This document shows, piece after piece, positions 17,963-26,579 of a stretch of DNA of 64,000 nt. Each line of letters starts with the position of its first letter. Position 1 is the first letter of the stretch. A program made the position numbers and the translations under genes. The notes beneath the pieces are model-generated. The model ran no database searches, had not been told where the DNA came from, and saw only the letters and a list, made by a program, of their open reading frames with translations. This stretch comes from Bremerella sp. TYQ1 (GTDB lineage: Bacteria; Planctomycetota; Planctomycetia; Pirellulales; Pirellulaceae): the NCBI RefSeq assembly GCF_020150455.1, contig NZ_CP083740.1, forward strand, positions 1,364,001-1,428,000, written 5' to 3'.

Positions 17963-19366
17963 ATGTATTTCCGTATGAACCAACTCGATCGAAGACGATT
18001 CCTGCGAGGAAGTGGAGCTGCTTTGGCATTGCCTTTGTTTGGTTCACTTTTTCCGTCGCAAGCGACGGGCGAATCGCCAGCGAATAACCCAAAACGTCTC
18101 GGCTGCTTCTACTTTCCCGACGGGGTACCGATGCCCCTTCCTGAAGATCCTTCGTTTCAAGAGTGGGCCTGGTTTCCCCACGGATCAGGCAACGAATTTA
18201 CTTTTACGAAATGCATGCAGCCGCTTGAGTCGTTGAAGTCGGAGCTAACGATTCTCTCTGGCTTCTCGCATCCTCGTTCTCGAAACGTCCATGGGCACAA
18301 CAATGCCGATCAGTTTCTGACTGCCGCAGCGACAGGCGGTGGGGACACGGAATATTCCAATACCATTTCGTTAGATCAGGAATATGTCAAACATGTGGGA
18401 GACCAAACACGGATCGCCTCGCTGGTCATGTCCACCGATGGCGGAACTGGCACCGCACGAGGCACCCACACGATCTCCTTTGACCAAAATGGTCGTGCAA
18501 TCCCAGCGGAGCACCGTCCCAAGCAAATCTTCGACATGTTGTTCGTGAAGCGAAACGGCGACTCTGCCAGACGCTTGGCTTTGAGCAAAAGTGCCTTAGA
18601 CGAAATGCTGGCCGATGCAAAGTCGTTGCGCAAGAACCTATCTTCCCACGACCAGCGCAGCCTCGACGAATATTTGGACTCGGTGCGTCAAGCTGAAATT
18701 AAAGTCGATAAAGCGAAGCAGTGGCTAAACGTTCCGTTGCCGACGGTAGATGGCGATCAGCTCAATCTTGAACTGACCACGGACGAACCGCGTGAATATT
18801 TGCAAACGATGTTCGAGTTGATCTACCTGGCATTCAAAACTGATTCGACGCGTGTTGCCACCTATCAGATCGGCCGAGAAAACGGCGTCGGAAGAAGCGA
18901 TCATCTGGCCCGCGCCGTCGGCTTCAACCTGGCCCATCAGCTATCACATGAGACCAAGAATCCGGACGGCTGGAAGAATTTTGGCATCTATTGTCAATTT
19001 CTCAACGAAGAATTCGGACGATTCGTCGGCAAGCTGAAAGCGACGCCTGAACCGGGCGGCACAGGAACCATGCTCGACAACACGTTGCTTCTGCTTGGCT
19101 CTGCGTCTAGTGCGTTTCACCTATCGAGGAACTATCCGTTGATTCTGGCAGGTGGCAAGCAGATGGGCTTCCAACATGGCCAATACATCAATCATGCCGG
19201 CATGGATTTTCAAGGAGGTCCATGGCTTGGAAAACGCGAGCCTTGGCAAGACAAAGCCAAAGGAGAAGATATTCCCCTTTCGAACTTGTTTGTCACGATG
19301 CTGCAGCGTCTCGGCGTTCAAGCCGATTCATTCGCCGACAGCACCGGGACCATAAAACACATCTAG
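17963..19366 (+). CDS. DUF1552 protein with Tat signal
   Basis: The 467-residue protein carries a twin-arginine leader (LDRRRFLRGSGAALALPLF) and the DUF1552 body (KRLGCFYFPDGVP, SGFSHPRSRNVHGHNNADQFLTAA, ENGVGRSDHLARAVGF). The fold resembles the alkaline phosphatase-like sulfatase/DUF1501 group. It follows the DUF1592 gene at 59 bp, the standard planctomycete pairing, and the two are presumably exported together and act on one process. Tat export implies folding, often with a cofactor, in the cytoplasm. ATG 17975 is an alternative start four codons later and would still keep the Tat motif. Confidence 0.92.
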   Translation: MYFRMNQLDRRRFLRGSGAALALPLFGSLFPSQATGESPANNPKRLGCFYFPDGVPMPLPEDPSFQEWAWFPHGSGNEFTFTKCMQPLESLKSELTILSGFSHPRSRNVHGHNNADQFLTAAATGGGDTEYSNTISLDQEYVKHVGDQTRIASLVMSTDGGTGTARGTHTISFDQNGRAIPAEHRPKQIFDMLFVKRNGDSARRLALSKSALDEMLADAKSLRKNLSSHDQRSLDEYLDSVRQAEIKVDKAKQWLNVPLPTVDGDQLNLELTTDEPREYLQTMFELIYLAFKTDSTRVATYQIGRENGVGRSDHLARAVGFNLAHQLSHETKNPDGWKNFGIYCQFLNEEFGRFVGKLKATPEPGGTGTMLDNTLLLLGSASSAFHLSRNYPLILAGGKQMGFQHGQYINHAGMDFQGGPWLGKREPWQDKAKGEDIPLSNLFVTMLQRLGVQADSFADSTGTIKHI

Positions 19367-19399
19367 TGGTGCTGGGCCCGTTCGGGTTTGAACCGACGA

Positions 19400-20743
19400 C
19401 TACTTCCCCGACTCGATTCGATAGATCGCTTGCTCGGTACGAAGAATCAGAGCGTTCTGATCCACGCCCAAGCTGGCGAGCGTGCGTTCTTTCAGGTCGT
19501 TTTCAGCAACCAGCTCGTACGATTCAGCATGTTTGACGACGGTCGCTTTTCCTGATTCATCGAGCAGATAAATGTGACCATTCGCAAAGAGCGGCGAGGC
19601 CGAAAAGTTTCCGCCGACTCGATTTCTCCAAATGACATCGCCATTCGCGCCGTCGAGGCAAGTAAGAATTCCGTTGTCGGATACCATGTAAACAACGTTA
19701 TCGACCGCCAACAGTGACGGATTGTAAGGAACGTTTCGATCTGCCGAAAACGCGACTTTTGAATCGGTCACATTTCCACGCCCATCTGGGCGAATCGCCA
19801 GCAGCGTCGATCGATCGTAGCCAGTGCATACATAGACCATTCCATTTGCGTAGACCGGACGCGGGACGACCGAATACCCGCGACCATAGTCGACTCGCCA
19901 AATCTCAGAACCATCGCTCGGTTTTAGTGCCATAACCACACCGCTGCCGGCTGAGATGAGCTGCGTCTTGCCGTTCACTTCGATCAGCAGCGGCGTACTA
20001 AAAGAAAAGTACTTGGGCAAGTCAGGCACCTCGCGCGGCGTTTGCCAGGCCACTTTGCCGTTCTGCTTATTAAGTGCGATTACCGCTTGTTGATCCGAGC
20101 CGTCGATACTGAACAGAAGCAAATCGTTCCACAAAACTGGCGACCCACCATTGCCATGCGTCGGCTTGTAAGAATGCTGCTGCGTACTCCAAAGGACTTT
20201 GCCATTATCTTGACGCAGACATGCTGTTCCCATGTGCCCAAAATGAACGTAAACAAACTCTTCGTCGACCACCGGAGTAGGGCTCGCATGGCTGTTTTTT
20301 CCATGGATACGCGGAGACATCTTTCCATTCTCCAGGAATACCTCGACGTCCCAAACGACTTCTCCAGAGTTTGCTGCCAGACAAACCGCGCGAAGCGAAT
20401 GATCCACTGATCTACCTTCCCCTGACGGAACGGCTGTCGTGATGAAAACGTGATCGTTGGCAATCGCGGGAGAGGACCATCCAACGCCAGGAACTTCCGT
20501 TCGCCAAACAATGTTTCGATCAGGCGCCCACTCAACCGGAAGCGAATGACTCTCGGCGATACCTTGCCCGGTGGGCCCACGAAATTGCGGCCACACCAGT
20601 TGGGCATCTGCGTCTTGGGAGCTAAAAAAGAAAACGCTCACGCCAATTGCGATTACAGGAAACCAGCTTCGGCGATTTACGGAGTGACGAGTCAATGCAC
20701 TTCCTGAATTCCCAGTCGATTCCATCGAATACTTGATGTCCAT
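19400..20743 (-). CDS. Exported PQQ-like beta-propeller protein
   Basis: After a signal peptide (RRSWFPVIAIGVSVFFFS ending in DADA) the protein shows repeated propeller blades typical of PQQ/BamB-like folds: IVWRTEVPGVGWSSPAI, VLWSTQQHSYKPTHGNGGSP, VAWQTPREVP, IWRVDYGRGYSVVPRP and VIWRNRVGGNFSASP. Planctomycetes encode many of these secreted propellers, generally of unknown function. PQQ-dependent dehydrogenase catalytic residues were not recognised, so a binding or scaffold role is as likely as an enzyme. I use ATG 20743; a GTG at 20761 adds six residues without a ribosome site. It converges on the DUF1552 gene with 33 bp between stops. Confidence 0.85.
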   Translation of the reverse strand: MDIKYSMESTGNSGSALTRHSVNRRSWFPVIAIGVSVFFFSSQDADAQLVWPQFRGPTGQGIAESHSLPVEWAPDRNIVWRTEVPGVGWSSPAIANDHVFITTAVPSGEGRSVDHSLRAVCLAANSGEVVWDVEVFLENGKMSPRIHGKNSHASPTPVVDEEFVYVHFGHMGTACLRQDNGKVLWSTQQHSYKPTHGNGGSPVLWNDLLLFSIDGSDQQAVIALNKQNGKVAWQTPREVPDLPKYFSFSTPLLIEVNGKTQLISAGSGVVMALKPSDGSEIWRVDYGRGYSVVPRPVYANGMVYVCTGYDRSTLLAIRPDGRGNVTDSKVAFSADRNVPYNPSLLAVDNVVYMVSDNGILTCLDGANGDVIWRNRVGGNFSASPLFANGHIYLLDESGKATVVKHAESYELVAENDLKERTLASLGVDQNALILRTEQAIYRIESGK

Positions 20744-21078
20744 ACTGCGGTGTCTTTTCACGATATTTTAAAAATCACACATGAGAAATTGCGCACCTCA
20801 ATTTAGCTGAGCCCAAACAAATTGGATACAAAATTCTTCAGATGCATCCCTCAATGGAGCGATCTGTCGGACTTTTTTCCGCAGCTGCGGCATGGTGCCC
20901 GGAAATGTAATTTTGATTGGCGGCTTGTACACTTTTCTACTAAATTGATTGCCAAAGTATGCATGAAGTTTGCGCCTCCTTTGCGCGTGAAATGCTCGAC
21001 AAATCCCGCAACCATTGCAGGGACTTTCCATGCGCTTAGCTCCCGTTCCGCCGGCTGGGTAATTTAGGGAAATCCGCT
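20744..21078. other. Divergent intergenic region
   Basis: The stretch lies between the propeller gene and the coiled-coil membrane protein. It must carry divergent promoters, but no -35/-10 pair with good spacing stands out. The only clear signal is AGGGAAA shortly before the ATG at 21079. Confidence 0.4.
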
Positions 21079-21822
21079 ATGCACTTATGTCTTCGCATCT
21101 GTGGAGGTGTTGGGCTATCGCTGTGTGTGCTCGTCATCGTCGTTTGCGGCTACATTTCGATCCAATTGGATAGGACGATACGCTCGATCGGAGATCAAGC
21201 GTCCCAATCAATCGAAGCGGCCCGAGAGCACATAACTGACGTTAAGCAGCAGCTAAATGCCTTAAATTCGCTTCTCGCCAACGCGATGAAAAAGGAAGCC
21301 GAGCAGCTAGATCCCTCAGGAATTGAAGCACTTCGCAAGTTTGAAACAACAACCAACGAAGTGAAGCGAAGAATTGCTCAAGTAACCGTTGCCCTCGAGA
21401 AAACCGCTGCATTAACGGAAGTTCTCAATACGACTGGCCTGAGCATGGATGGCCACCGAATCGACAACCTGCTCGAGAAAACTGGGGACCTAGAAGGCCG
21501 CCTCGATAAGCTCTCTGCTCAGCTCAAAACGCTTGCCATGCGATTTCAAACTGACGGAACTATTCGAGAGGCAATCGTCGACGAAACCAAACAGCGAACC
21601 CTCGTCGCGTTAGAAAGAGCTCTCTTACCGGCCGGAATCCTCGTCGATGAAATCAATCAAGTTGCGAACACCGCAAACGATGTCGTAACCGAGCTCCAAA
21701 GTAGGTTCCGCTGGATCGTTTTTTTTGTCACGAGCGCCGTTGTTCTTCTCATGACTTGGATGGCACTCGGGCAACTCGCACTCATGCGAAACGGCCTAAA
21801 AACAGCCACCACCAGGTCGTAG
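21079..21822 (+). CDS. Two-pass membrane protein with periplasmic coiled coil, unknown function
   Basis: The 247-residue protein has an N-terminal membrane segment (residues about 8-29) and a long polar region of heptad-like helices (SIEAAREHITDVKQQLNALN, EVKRRIAQVTVALEKTAAL, DLEGRLDKLSAQLKTLAMR). A second membrane segment lies near residues 213-235. This is a hairpin-like topology with an extracytoplasmic or cytoplasmic coiled-coil loop, somewhat like chemoreceptor or divisome accessory proteins, but there is no HAMP or signalling domain. A ribosome site AGGGAAA lies upstream of ATG 21079. It stands alone between a divergent gene and a new promoter region. Confidence 0.8.
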   Translation: MHLCLRICGGVGLSLCVLVIVVCGYISIQLDRTIRSIGDQASQSIEAAREHITDVKQQLNALNSLLANAMKKEAEQLDPSGIEALRKFETTTNEVKRRIAQVTVALEKTAALTEVLNTTGLSMDGHRIDNLLEKTGDLEGRLDKLSAQLKTLAMRFQTDGTIREAIVDETKQRTLVALERALLPAGILVDEINQVANTANDVVTELQSRFRWIVFFVTSAVVLLMTWMALGQLALMRNGLKTATTRS

Positions 21823-22044
21823 TCAGTGATTCCGGAGGGGAATCGCTCCAAACGCATTTGCCCCAAAACGCGAATGCAATACCGTTGTAATCACTTTCCT
21901 CACAAAGACTTACGCCATGTGAAAAAGCCAAGCCACATACCCTGCAGTGACTTGAAATTCGGACATTACGAACGAATTGGGATGAACCAGCATGGGTTGT
22001 CTCACGTAAACTATCTCCTGGTGTACAAAGCAGTTACGACTGTC

Positions 22045-22056
22045 ATGCAATTGCAT
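22045..22056. promoter_or_regulatory. Perfect 12-bp palindrome, candidate operator
   Basis: ATGCAATTGCAT lies six bases upstream of the -35 element of the promoter at 22062. The position suits a dimeric regulator that activates or represses the downstream metal/SPFH genes. No regulator gene lies next to it, so its cognate protein is unknown. Confidence 0.45.
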
Positions 22057-22061
22057 TTGTG

Positions 22062-22090
22062 TTGTACTTTGAACGAATCAGAACTATACT
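22062..22090 (+). promoter_or_regulatory. Sigma70-like promoter of the metal/SPFH operon
   Basis: TTGTAC (22062-22067) and TATACT (22085-22090) are separated by exactly 17 bp. This is one of the best promoter matches in the window. Predicted transcription starts near 22097, giving a leader of about 160 nt before the TTG start at 22256. Confidence 0.6.
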
Positions 22091-22255
22091 TCAGTTGGTT
22101 GCCGTTGTCTGTTTTTGGCGAAACACGATCTTTGGCGATATGAGAAGTGTATGAATATTGAGCTTCTCGTACCGATAACGATTGACGATTTCAAAATTGC
22201 TGAAGCACAATAGTCACTACAGAAGTTCCTGAACCTGTAGGCCTGGAAACAGTCT

Positions 22256-22702
22256 TTGAAGCCCGTATTTGCATCCCGAAATCTAGCTGCATGGCTTTGC
22301 CTGGCCTTGATCCTTTTTGGATCTGGGGGGGCCCATGTCTTGCACGCGATACCGGGCCTAGGGCATCACGACCATAGCTGCTGCCACGCTCACGGTCATT
22401 CGACCCAGCTTGATCATGGTCACGCACATCAGCATTCCAGTTGCGGGCACGACCATGGCCATTCCCACGGAACAAGAGATCGTTTTGTTTCTTTAGCAGA
22501 GCAGGGCGGCACGCAGTGGACTGTCGAACACGACTGCGTTCTTTGTGAGATCATTGCTGTACTTCACCAGGGTACGCTTGTTGTTGAACAGCCTCCCGTC
22601 ACCTCGTCGCACGTTGCGACTCCATTTTGCTATTGCACCGCGATACACAGTCCTGGTCAGGTTTCTGGAATACCTGCGCCGCGTGGTCCACCCATTTCTT
22701 AA
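22256..22702 (+). CDS. Small secreted His-rich, CxxC-containing putative metal-binding protein
   Basis: The 148-residue protein has a signal peptide (LAAWLCLALILFGSGGAHVLHA). A histidine-rich stretch follows (GHHDHSCCHAHGHS and further His-rich repeats), then a CVLC motif and a C-terminus ending PRGPPIS. The last two features recall DUF2946-like proteins associated with copper or other metals, but I cannot confirm membership. The start is a TTG at 22256 with GGAA eight bases upstream; no in-frame ATG precedes the signal peptide. It is first downstream of the 22062 promoter and about 300 bp ahead of the DUF58 gene. A periplasmic metal buffer or sensor is the likely role. Confidence 0.75.
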   Translation: MKPVFASRNLAAWLCLALILFGSGGAHVLHAIPGLGHHDHSCCHAHGHSTQLDHGHAHQHSSCGHDHGHSHGTRDRFVSLAEQGGTQWTVEHDCVLCEIIAVLHQGTLVVEQPPVTSSHVATPFCYCTAIHSPGQVSGIPAPRGPPIS

Positions 22703-23005
22703 TATCTGTCTCAGATTGATTGGCGACGAACACCGTTGGCTTTTCCGGCTGATGTGTTGTTTCTAATCGAGCTGATTTCTTCCACCGCAATTGCCAACAA
22801 GATTTGTCATTCCTCGTCAGGGACAACTTCCTGCAGTGGAGACATTCTTTAGGCAAGATTTCTCACAGCATTCGCATTAACGCTATCGGTACCTCTCGCG
22901 CACACGCCGCGAAGGTGAGATTGTTCGTTTGTGTAAACATGGATCGCATCACAAGCACTTCGGTACTTTTTAAGCCGATGCGCATTGGCCTGGAATATAT
23001 GCAAT
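22703..23005. other. Gap within the metal/SPFH gene run
   Basis: This 303-bp stretch separates the His-rich gene from DUF58, the widest gap in the run. I see no convincing gene, terminator hairpin with a T tract, or well spaced promoter. It is therefore undecided whether DUF58 onward is read from the 22062 promoter or from a start inside this gap. Confidence 0.4.
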
Positions 23006-24277
23006 ATGAGCGACTCTGAATCCTCGAACAGCCGCTGGTCCTGGCTGACGACCGACTATACGCCGTGGGCAAATCGATATGTCTATTGGTTGAAGACGCC
23101 AATCGGGATCTTGTTGGCGCTTGCAGTAATCGCCTTGTTGATGGGGCTTTTCGTAACGCCACAAGGCTACGTTCTCTTACTTACCATCCTAGCCGTCGTT
23201 GGACTCGGTATTGTTTGGCCCTGGGTGGGTCTGCGAGGAATTTCCTGCAAGCTCTGTTTCCGCACGCGGCGCTGTCGTGAAGGGGAGAAGACCGACGTTG
23301 TCGTCGAAATTGTCAACCGCTGGCCACTTCCCGTCTGGGGACTTGCGATTGAAAACGGTTTCTTTATTGAAAATCACTCCGAAGATGGTCCAACCGCGGC
23401 CGTTGCGTTGGCTCGTATACCAGGATGGTCACGTTGCCAATTCGTATGGCAGTTTCAGCCACTTCAGCGTGGCGTTTATCCACAAGCTCCTCCATTGATT
23501 GTCACCGAGTTTCCCTTCGGTCTATGGAAAGCTCATCGCCTCGTTTCTGTCGAGAAGGAACTAACCGTCTGGCCTAAAAGCTATCGTCTGTCCAATTTTC
23601 CGCTACCTCAAGGAAACCATCATTCGGTAACTTCCCCCAGTGATCATCGAATTGGGCATGAAGGAGAGCGTACCAGCGTTCGCGCTTTTCGTCAGGGCGA
23701 TTCTCTTCGTTCGATTCATTGGTCACTCACCGCACGTCATTGCAGATTTATCGTCTCCGAACGCCAAGGTTCCGCCCAGACGCGTGCACGAATTTTTGTT
23801 GACCTAGCTCAGAATTCTCATGATGGCATGGGCCCCGACGGCACGTTTGAATGGACGATTCGTGTTGCTGCCAGTATCGCCATGGAACTCGTGCAACAGC
23901 ACAACGTTGTCGTTTTCGATTTTGGAACGCATGAAGAACAGATGACTGGTTCTCAGGCCAGCATTCACCGAGCCATGGATCGTCTGGCTCGCCTAACTCC
24001 TACCAGCCAAGACTCATTCGCCCGAAAAGCAAATGCTGGATGTGACTGGTCCGTTTTGATAACGACCGATCGGAGCTCTCTCGAGATGCCCACCAGCCGC
24101 GCGATTGTTCTGCGAAGTGCTGGATTTGAATCGACGTCTCTTGTCACGAATCGAATCACGACATTACCTACGCCCAACATTCGGCCCTGGATTAGTGTCG
24201 AAAGCCACGATACGGCCGCACGCCAATTGCTTTCGCAGTGGAGTTTGAAGAGCAGGGAGGTATGGTGTGGTAGCTGA
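23006..24277 (+). CDS. DUF58 domain protein
   Basis: The protein (about 423 residues) has two N-terminal membrane helices (residues about 25-70). A beta-rich middle follows, then the DUF58 signature around GERTSVRAFRQGDSLRSIHW, which continues into a vWA-like C-terminal part. DUF58 proteins typically work with a MoxR AAA+ ATPase and a transglutaminase-like membrane protein, and all three are here in consecutive genes. The trio is thought to assemble or activate other protein complexes, but no member's biochemistry is settled. I start at ATG 23006; a TTG at 22985 is less likely. It overlaps the next gene by 11 bp. Confidence 0.88.
   Translation: MSDSESSNSRWSWLTTDYTPWANRYVYWLKTPIGILLALAVIALLMGLFVTPQGYVLLLTILAVVGLGIVWPWVGLRGISCKLCFRTRRCREGEKTDVVVEIVNRWPLPVWGLAIENGFFIENHSEDGPTAAVALARIPGWSRCQFVWQFQPLQRGVYPQAPPLIVTEFPFGLWKAHRLVSVEKELTVWPKSYRLSNFPLPQGNHHSVTSPSDHRIGHEGERTSVRAFRQGDSLRSIHWSLTARHCRFIVSERQGSAQTRARIFVDLAQNSHDGMGPDGTFEWTIRVAASIAMELVQQHNVVVFDFGTHEEQMTGSQASIHRAMDRLARLTPTSQDSFARKANAGCDWSVLITTDRSSLEMPTSRAIVLRSAGFESTSLVTNRITTLPTPNIRPWISVESHDTAARQLLSQWSLKSREVWCGS
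24254..24260 (+). promoter_or_regulatory. Strong ribosome binding site fixing a GTG start
   Basis: AGGGAGG lies inside the end of the DUF58 gene, six bases before GTG 24267. It decides the start of the transglutaminase-fold gene in favour of GTG. The nearby ATG at 24262 is out of frame. Confidence 0.7.
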
Positions 24278-26579
24278 TAAATTTACACAAAGAATCCATC
24301 TTGCGATGGCCTTGGTGGCAGCATTTGCTGTTCAAATCGCACTCAGCCATGGTGAACTTGGCTATTGGTGGCAATGGATCGAGGTCATTGCTGTGGGAGC
24401 GATCGCATGGATGGTTGCCCACTGCTTAAAACCATCGCAACCCCTTCGAGATTACCGCGTCATCGGCTTGCTGCTGGCCGTCGCGGCAGGGCACTTACTA
24501 CTGGAACAAGTCTACTACCAGACACTTCCCAGAGCAGGGCAATTGCTTGAAGGGCAATTTTCTTATGCCCTGCGAAACGTAATGATCGCTTGCCTGCCGT
24601 TTCGATCAGACAAACGAATTACGAATGTAGCCACGCTTTCGAGCCTGGCATTGATGGCGTTCAGTATCTTTATGAGCGTCTATTGGTCGGTGACAATTTG
24701 TGGAATCATCTATGCCGTTCTCGGAGTCGGCTGGCTAGTGACGTCTTATTGGGACCGCATTTCAGGCCGATTCCCCGAGGGAACCACTACAGAGATTCCT
24801 CGCGGGGCAGTCGGTCTGGCATTTGTGCTTTCCATCCTATTAGCGGCCACAGCCATCGGCATTGCCGGCACAGATCATGCAACGCGAGCATTGGCTGGGT
24901 TCATGCCCAGTTCCGGAGGAAATCGCGTCTCCGATAGTCGATCGCAAGGTGGAGTCGGCGACGGCGATGACCTTGTGCAAGGCACCAAAGATGCTATGAG
25001 CTTTGGCCCGACGGAAAGTGAAGTCTTCCTCGAATCAAAGATGCCGAGCCTATTTGATGTCTTTGATGATACTTACGACGCACCAGTCGTGAAGAAGAAG
25101 ACTCTTCAAAAAGCCGTTACGCTTCCTCCATCCGAACTAGAACATCGTCACTCGCGCGTCGCGACGAGCAAATCGAAGGGCAACGACTTCAGTCTGCTAC
25201 GAAAGAACGAAGCTCGTCGACAGAAATCGTTAGACGACAAAAAGTCACCGGCTCTATTTTACGTTAAAGGCCGTGTTCCACTTCACCTGCGAACAACGAT
25301 TTACGACCAATTCGACGGAATCAATCTGCAAGCCGCCGACAGCCACGATGTTCCAGACATCCGCCTAATCAAAGAGGACGGTATTCCCTGGTACAACGTA
25401 TCTTGCCCACTCCCCGAGTCGCAAATTCATTCGACGGAAGAGCACCTGCTCAAGTTCATTAATTTGAAAACCGATCGAATTCCTTCACCACCGCGCTTGG
25501 CCCGCTTTCAGATCAAAGATGTCGACCGCGAAGACATGTTTGGCTTAGCGGCAGACGGACATCCTCGAATTACGGTCGAGTTTATTCCTCAACTGACCGT
25601 CATGCGTGTGCAGTCGTTGCTCGTAAGTGATACGACACTTCAGAGCGAAGAAGCAACAAGCAAGTTGGAAAAAAGTATTTCCTACCCGGAACAGGAAGTG
25701 TCGCTTCCTAAGATTCGTGAACTCGCCTTGAAGTGGACGGCGGGACGGAAGCCTGGCTGGGAACAGATTGCAGCGATTCGTGATCACTTAAAACTGAACT
25801 TTACGCATACGACCCAAGGCTCATTCGATCAAGATACCGAATTCCCTGTCGAGGCGTTTCTTTTTGAAACGAAAGAGGGACCAGACTATCTGTTTGCCAC
25901 CGCAACATCGCTGTTGCTCCGTGAGTTGGGATTTACAACACGCGTCGTGAGTGGCTTTTACGCGGATCCTCAACATTTCGATGCAGGTACCTGGCAGACG
26001 CCTGTCTTTAAAGAAGATGTGCATTTCTGGGTGGAAATGTCTTGGGATGGTCAAGTTTGGCATCCCATTGAATCGACGCCTGGGTACGAGTTACTTGCGC
26101 CGAAACTTACGCTTTGGCAACAAGCTCAAGCTGTTTGTCTTTCCGTTTTCCGATGGACGATACGAAACTGGATGCCTCTTGCCATCTCTGCGTCGCTGTT
26201 GTTCCTGGCTTATATCTTTTTTTCCGGACTAGCAGACATCGTATTTTATTTGCTCCATCGATTTGCTCGCTTCGGAGGAGAACGCAATCGCATTCTTCAA
26301 ACCGCCAATTTGATGCAATGGCGATCAACGATTCAGGGTCGCAAACGTCGCAATGGACAAACGGTTGCCAAGTGGGTGCAGGAAAGATGCCACTCTTCGA
26401 GTAGCCCGTCTGTTTCCAAAGACTTCGGTACGGCAATCAATTGGGCCCTTTATTCGGCCAAAATCCCTTGTCCCATTTCGCCCATAGAAATTAATCGTTT
26501 GTGTGACGACGCCTTTACCGCCTTCCTACGTTCCCAATCATCTAAGACCTCCGAGTATTCCTCCAAGGAGTTATCGTGA
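24267..26579 (+). CDS. Membrane transglutaminase-fold protein with altered catalytic residues
   Basis: The 770-residue protein has about six N-terminal membrane helices (to about residue 210), a long polar region, a transglutaminase-core fold (about residues 500-610) and a C-terminal membrane helix near 640. The fold is clear: GPDYLFATATSLLLRELG, VVSGFYA, DVHFWVEM and WHPIESTPG. The catalytic Cys, normally the third residue of a GxC motif, is Asp540 (codon GAC 25884-25886). His586 is kept, and the usual Asp of the triad is Glu602. It should therefore lack thiol transglutaminase or protease activity and may bind peptides instead. Neighbours are DUF58 (overlapping) and MoxR (4-bp overlap), the classical trio in an unusual order. 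Confidence 0.88.
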   Translation: MVADKFTQRIHLAMALVAAFAVQIALSHGELGYWWQWIEVIAVGAIAWMVAHCLKPSQPLRDYRVIGLLLAVAAGHLLLEQVYYQTLPRAGQLLEGQFSYALRNVMIACLPFRSDKRITNVATLSSLALMAFSIFMSVYWSVTICGIIYAVLGVGWLVTSYWDRISGRFPEGTTTEIPRGAVGLAFVLSILLAATAIGIAGTDHATRALAGFMPSSGGNRVSDSRSQGGVGDGDDLVQGTKDAMSFGPTESEVFLESKMPSLFDVFDDTYDAPVVKKKTLQKAVTLPPSELEHRHSRVATSKSKGNDFSLLRKNEARRQKSLDDKKSPALFYVKGRVPLHLRTTIYDQFDGINLQAADSHDVPDIRLIKEDGIPWYNVSCPLPESQIHSTEEHLLKFINLKTDRIPSPPRLARFQIKDVDREDMFGLAADGHPRITVEFIPQLTVMRVQSLLVSDTTLQSEEATSKLEKSISYPEQEVSLPKIRELALKWTAGRKPGWEQIAAIRDHLKLNFTHTTQGSFDQDTEFPVEAFLFETKEGPDYLFATATSLLLRELGFTTRVVSGFYADPQHFDAGTWQTPVFKEDVHFWVEMSWDGQVWHPIESTPGYELLAPKLTLWQQAQAVCLSVFRWTIRNWMPLAISASLLFLAYIFFSGLADIVFYLLHRFARFGGERNRILQTANLMQWRSTIQGRKRRNGQTVAKWVQERCHSSSSPSVSKDFGTAINWALYSAKIPCPISPIEINRLCDDAFTAFLRSQSSKTSEYSSKELS

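Larger units (their letters stand above)
21823..22255. other. Regulatory region upstream of the metal/SPFH operon
   Basis: The stretch holds a strong sigma70-like promoter and a perfect palindrome (listed separately). The leader also has an inverted repeat GAGAAG (22142-22147) / CTTCTC (22163-22168). A 20-codon frame from ATG 22151 to a stop at 22213 in the leader could be an upstream peptide, but its ribosome site is poor. Confidence 0.5.

Noticed and set aside
22151..22213. 20-codon leader peptide upstream of the His-rich gene
   Set aside because: The ribosome site is too close and weak, and the peptide has no run of regulatory codons or metal ligands, so it is not listed as a gene.
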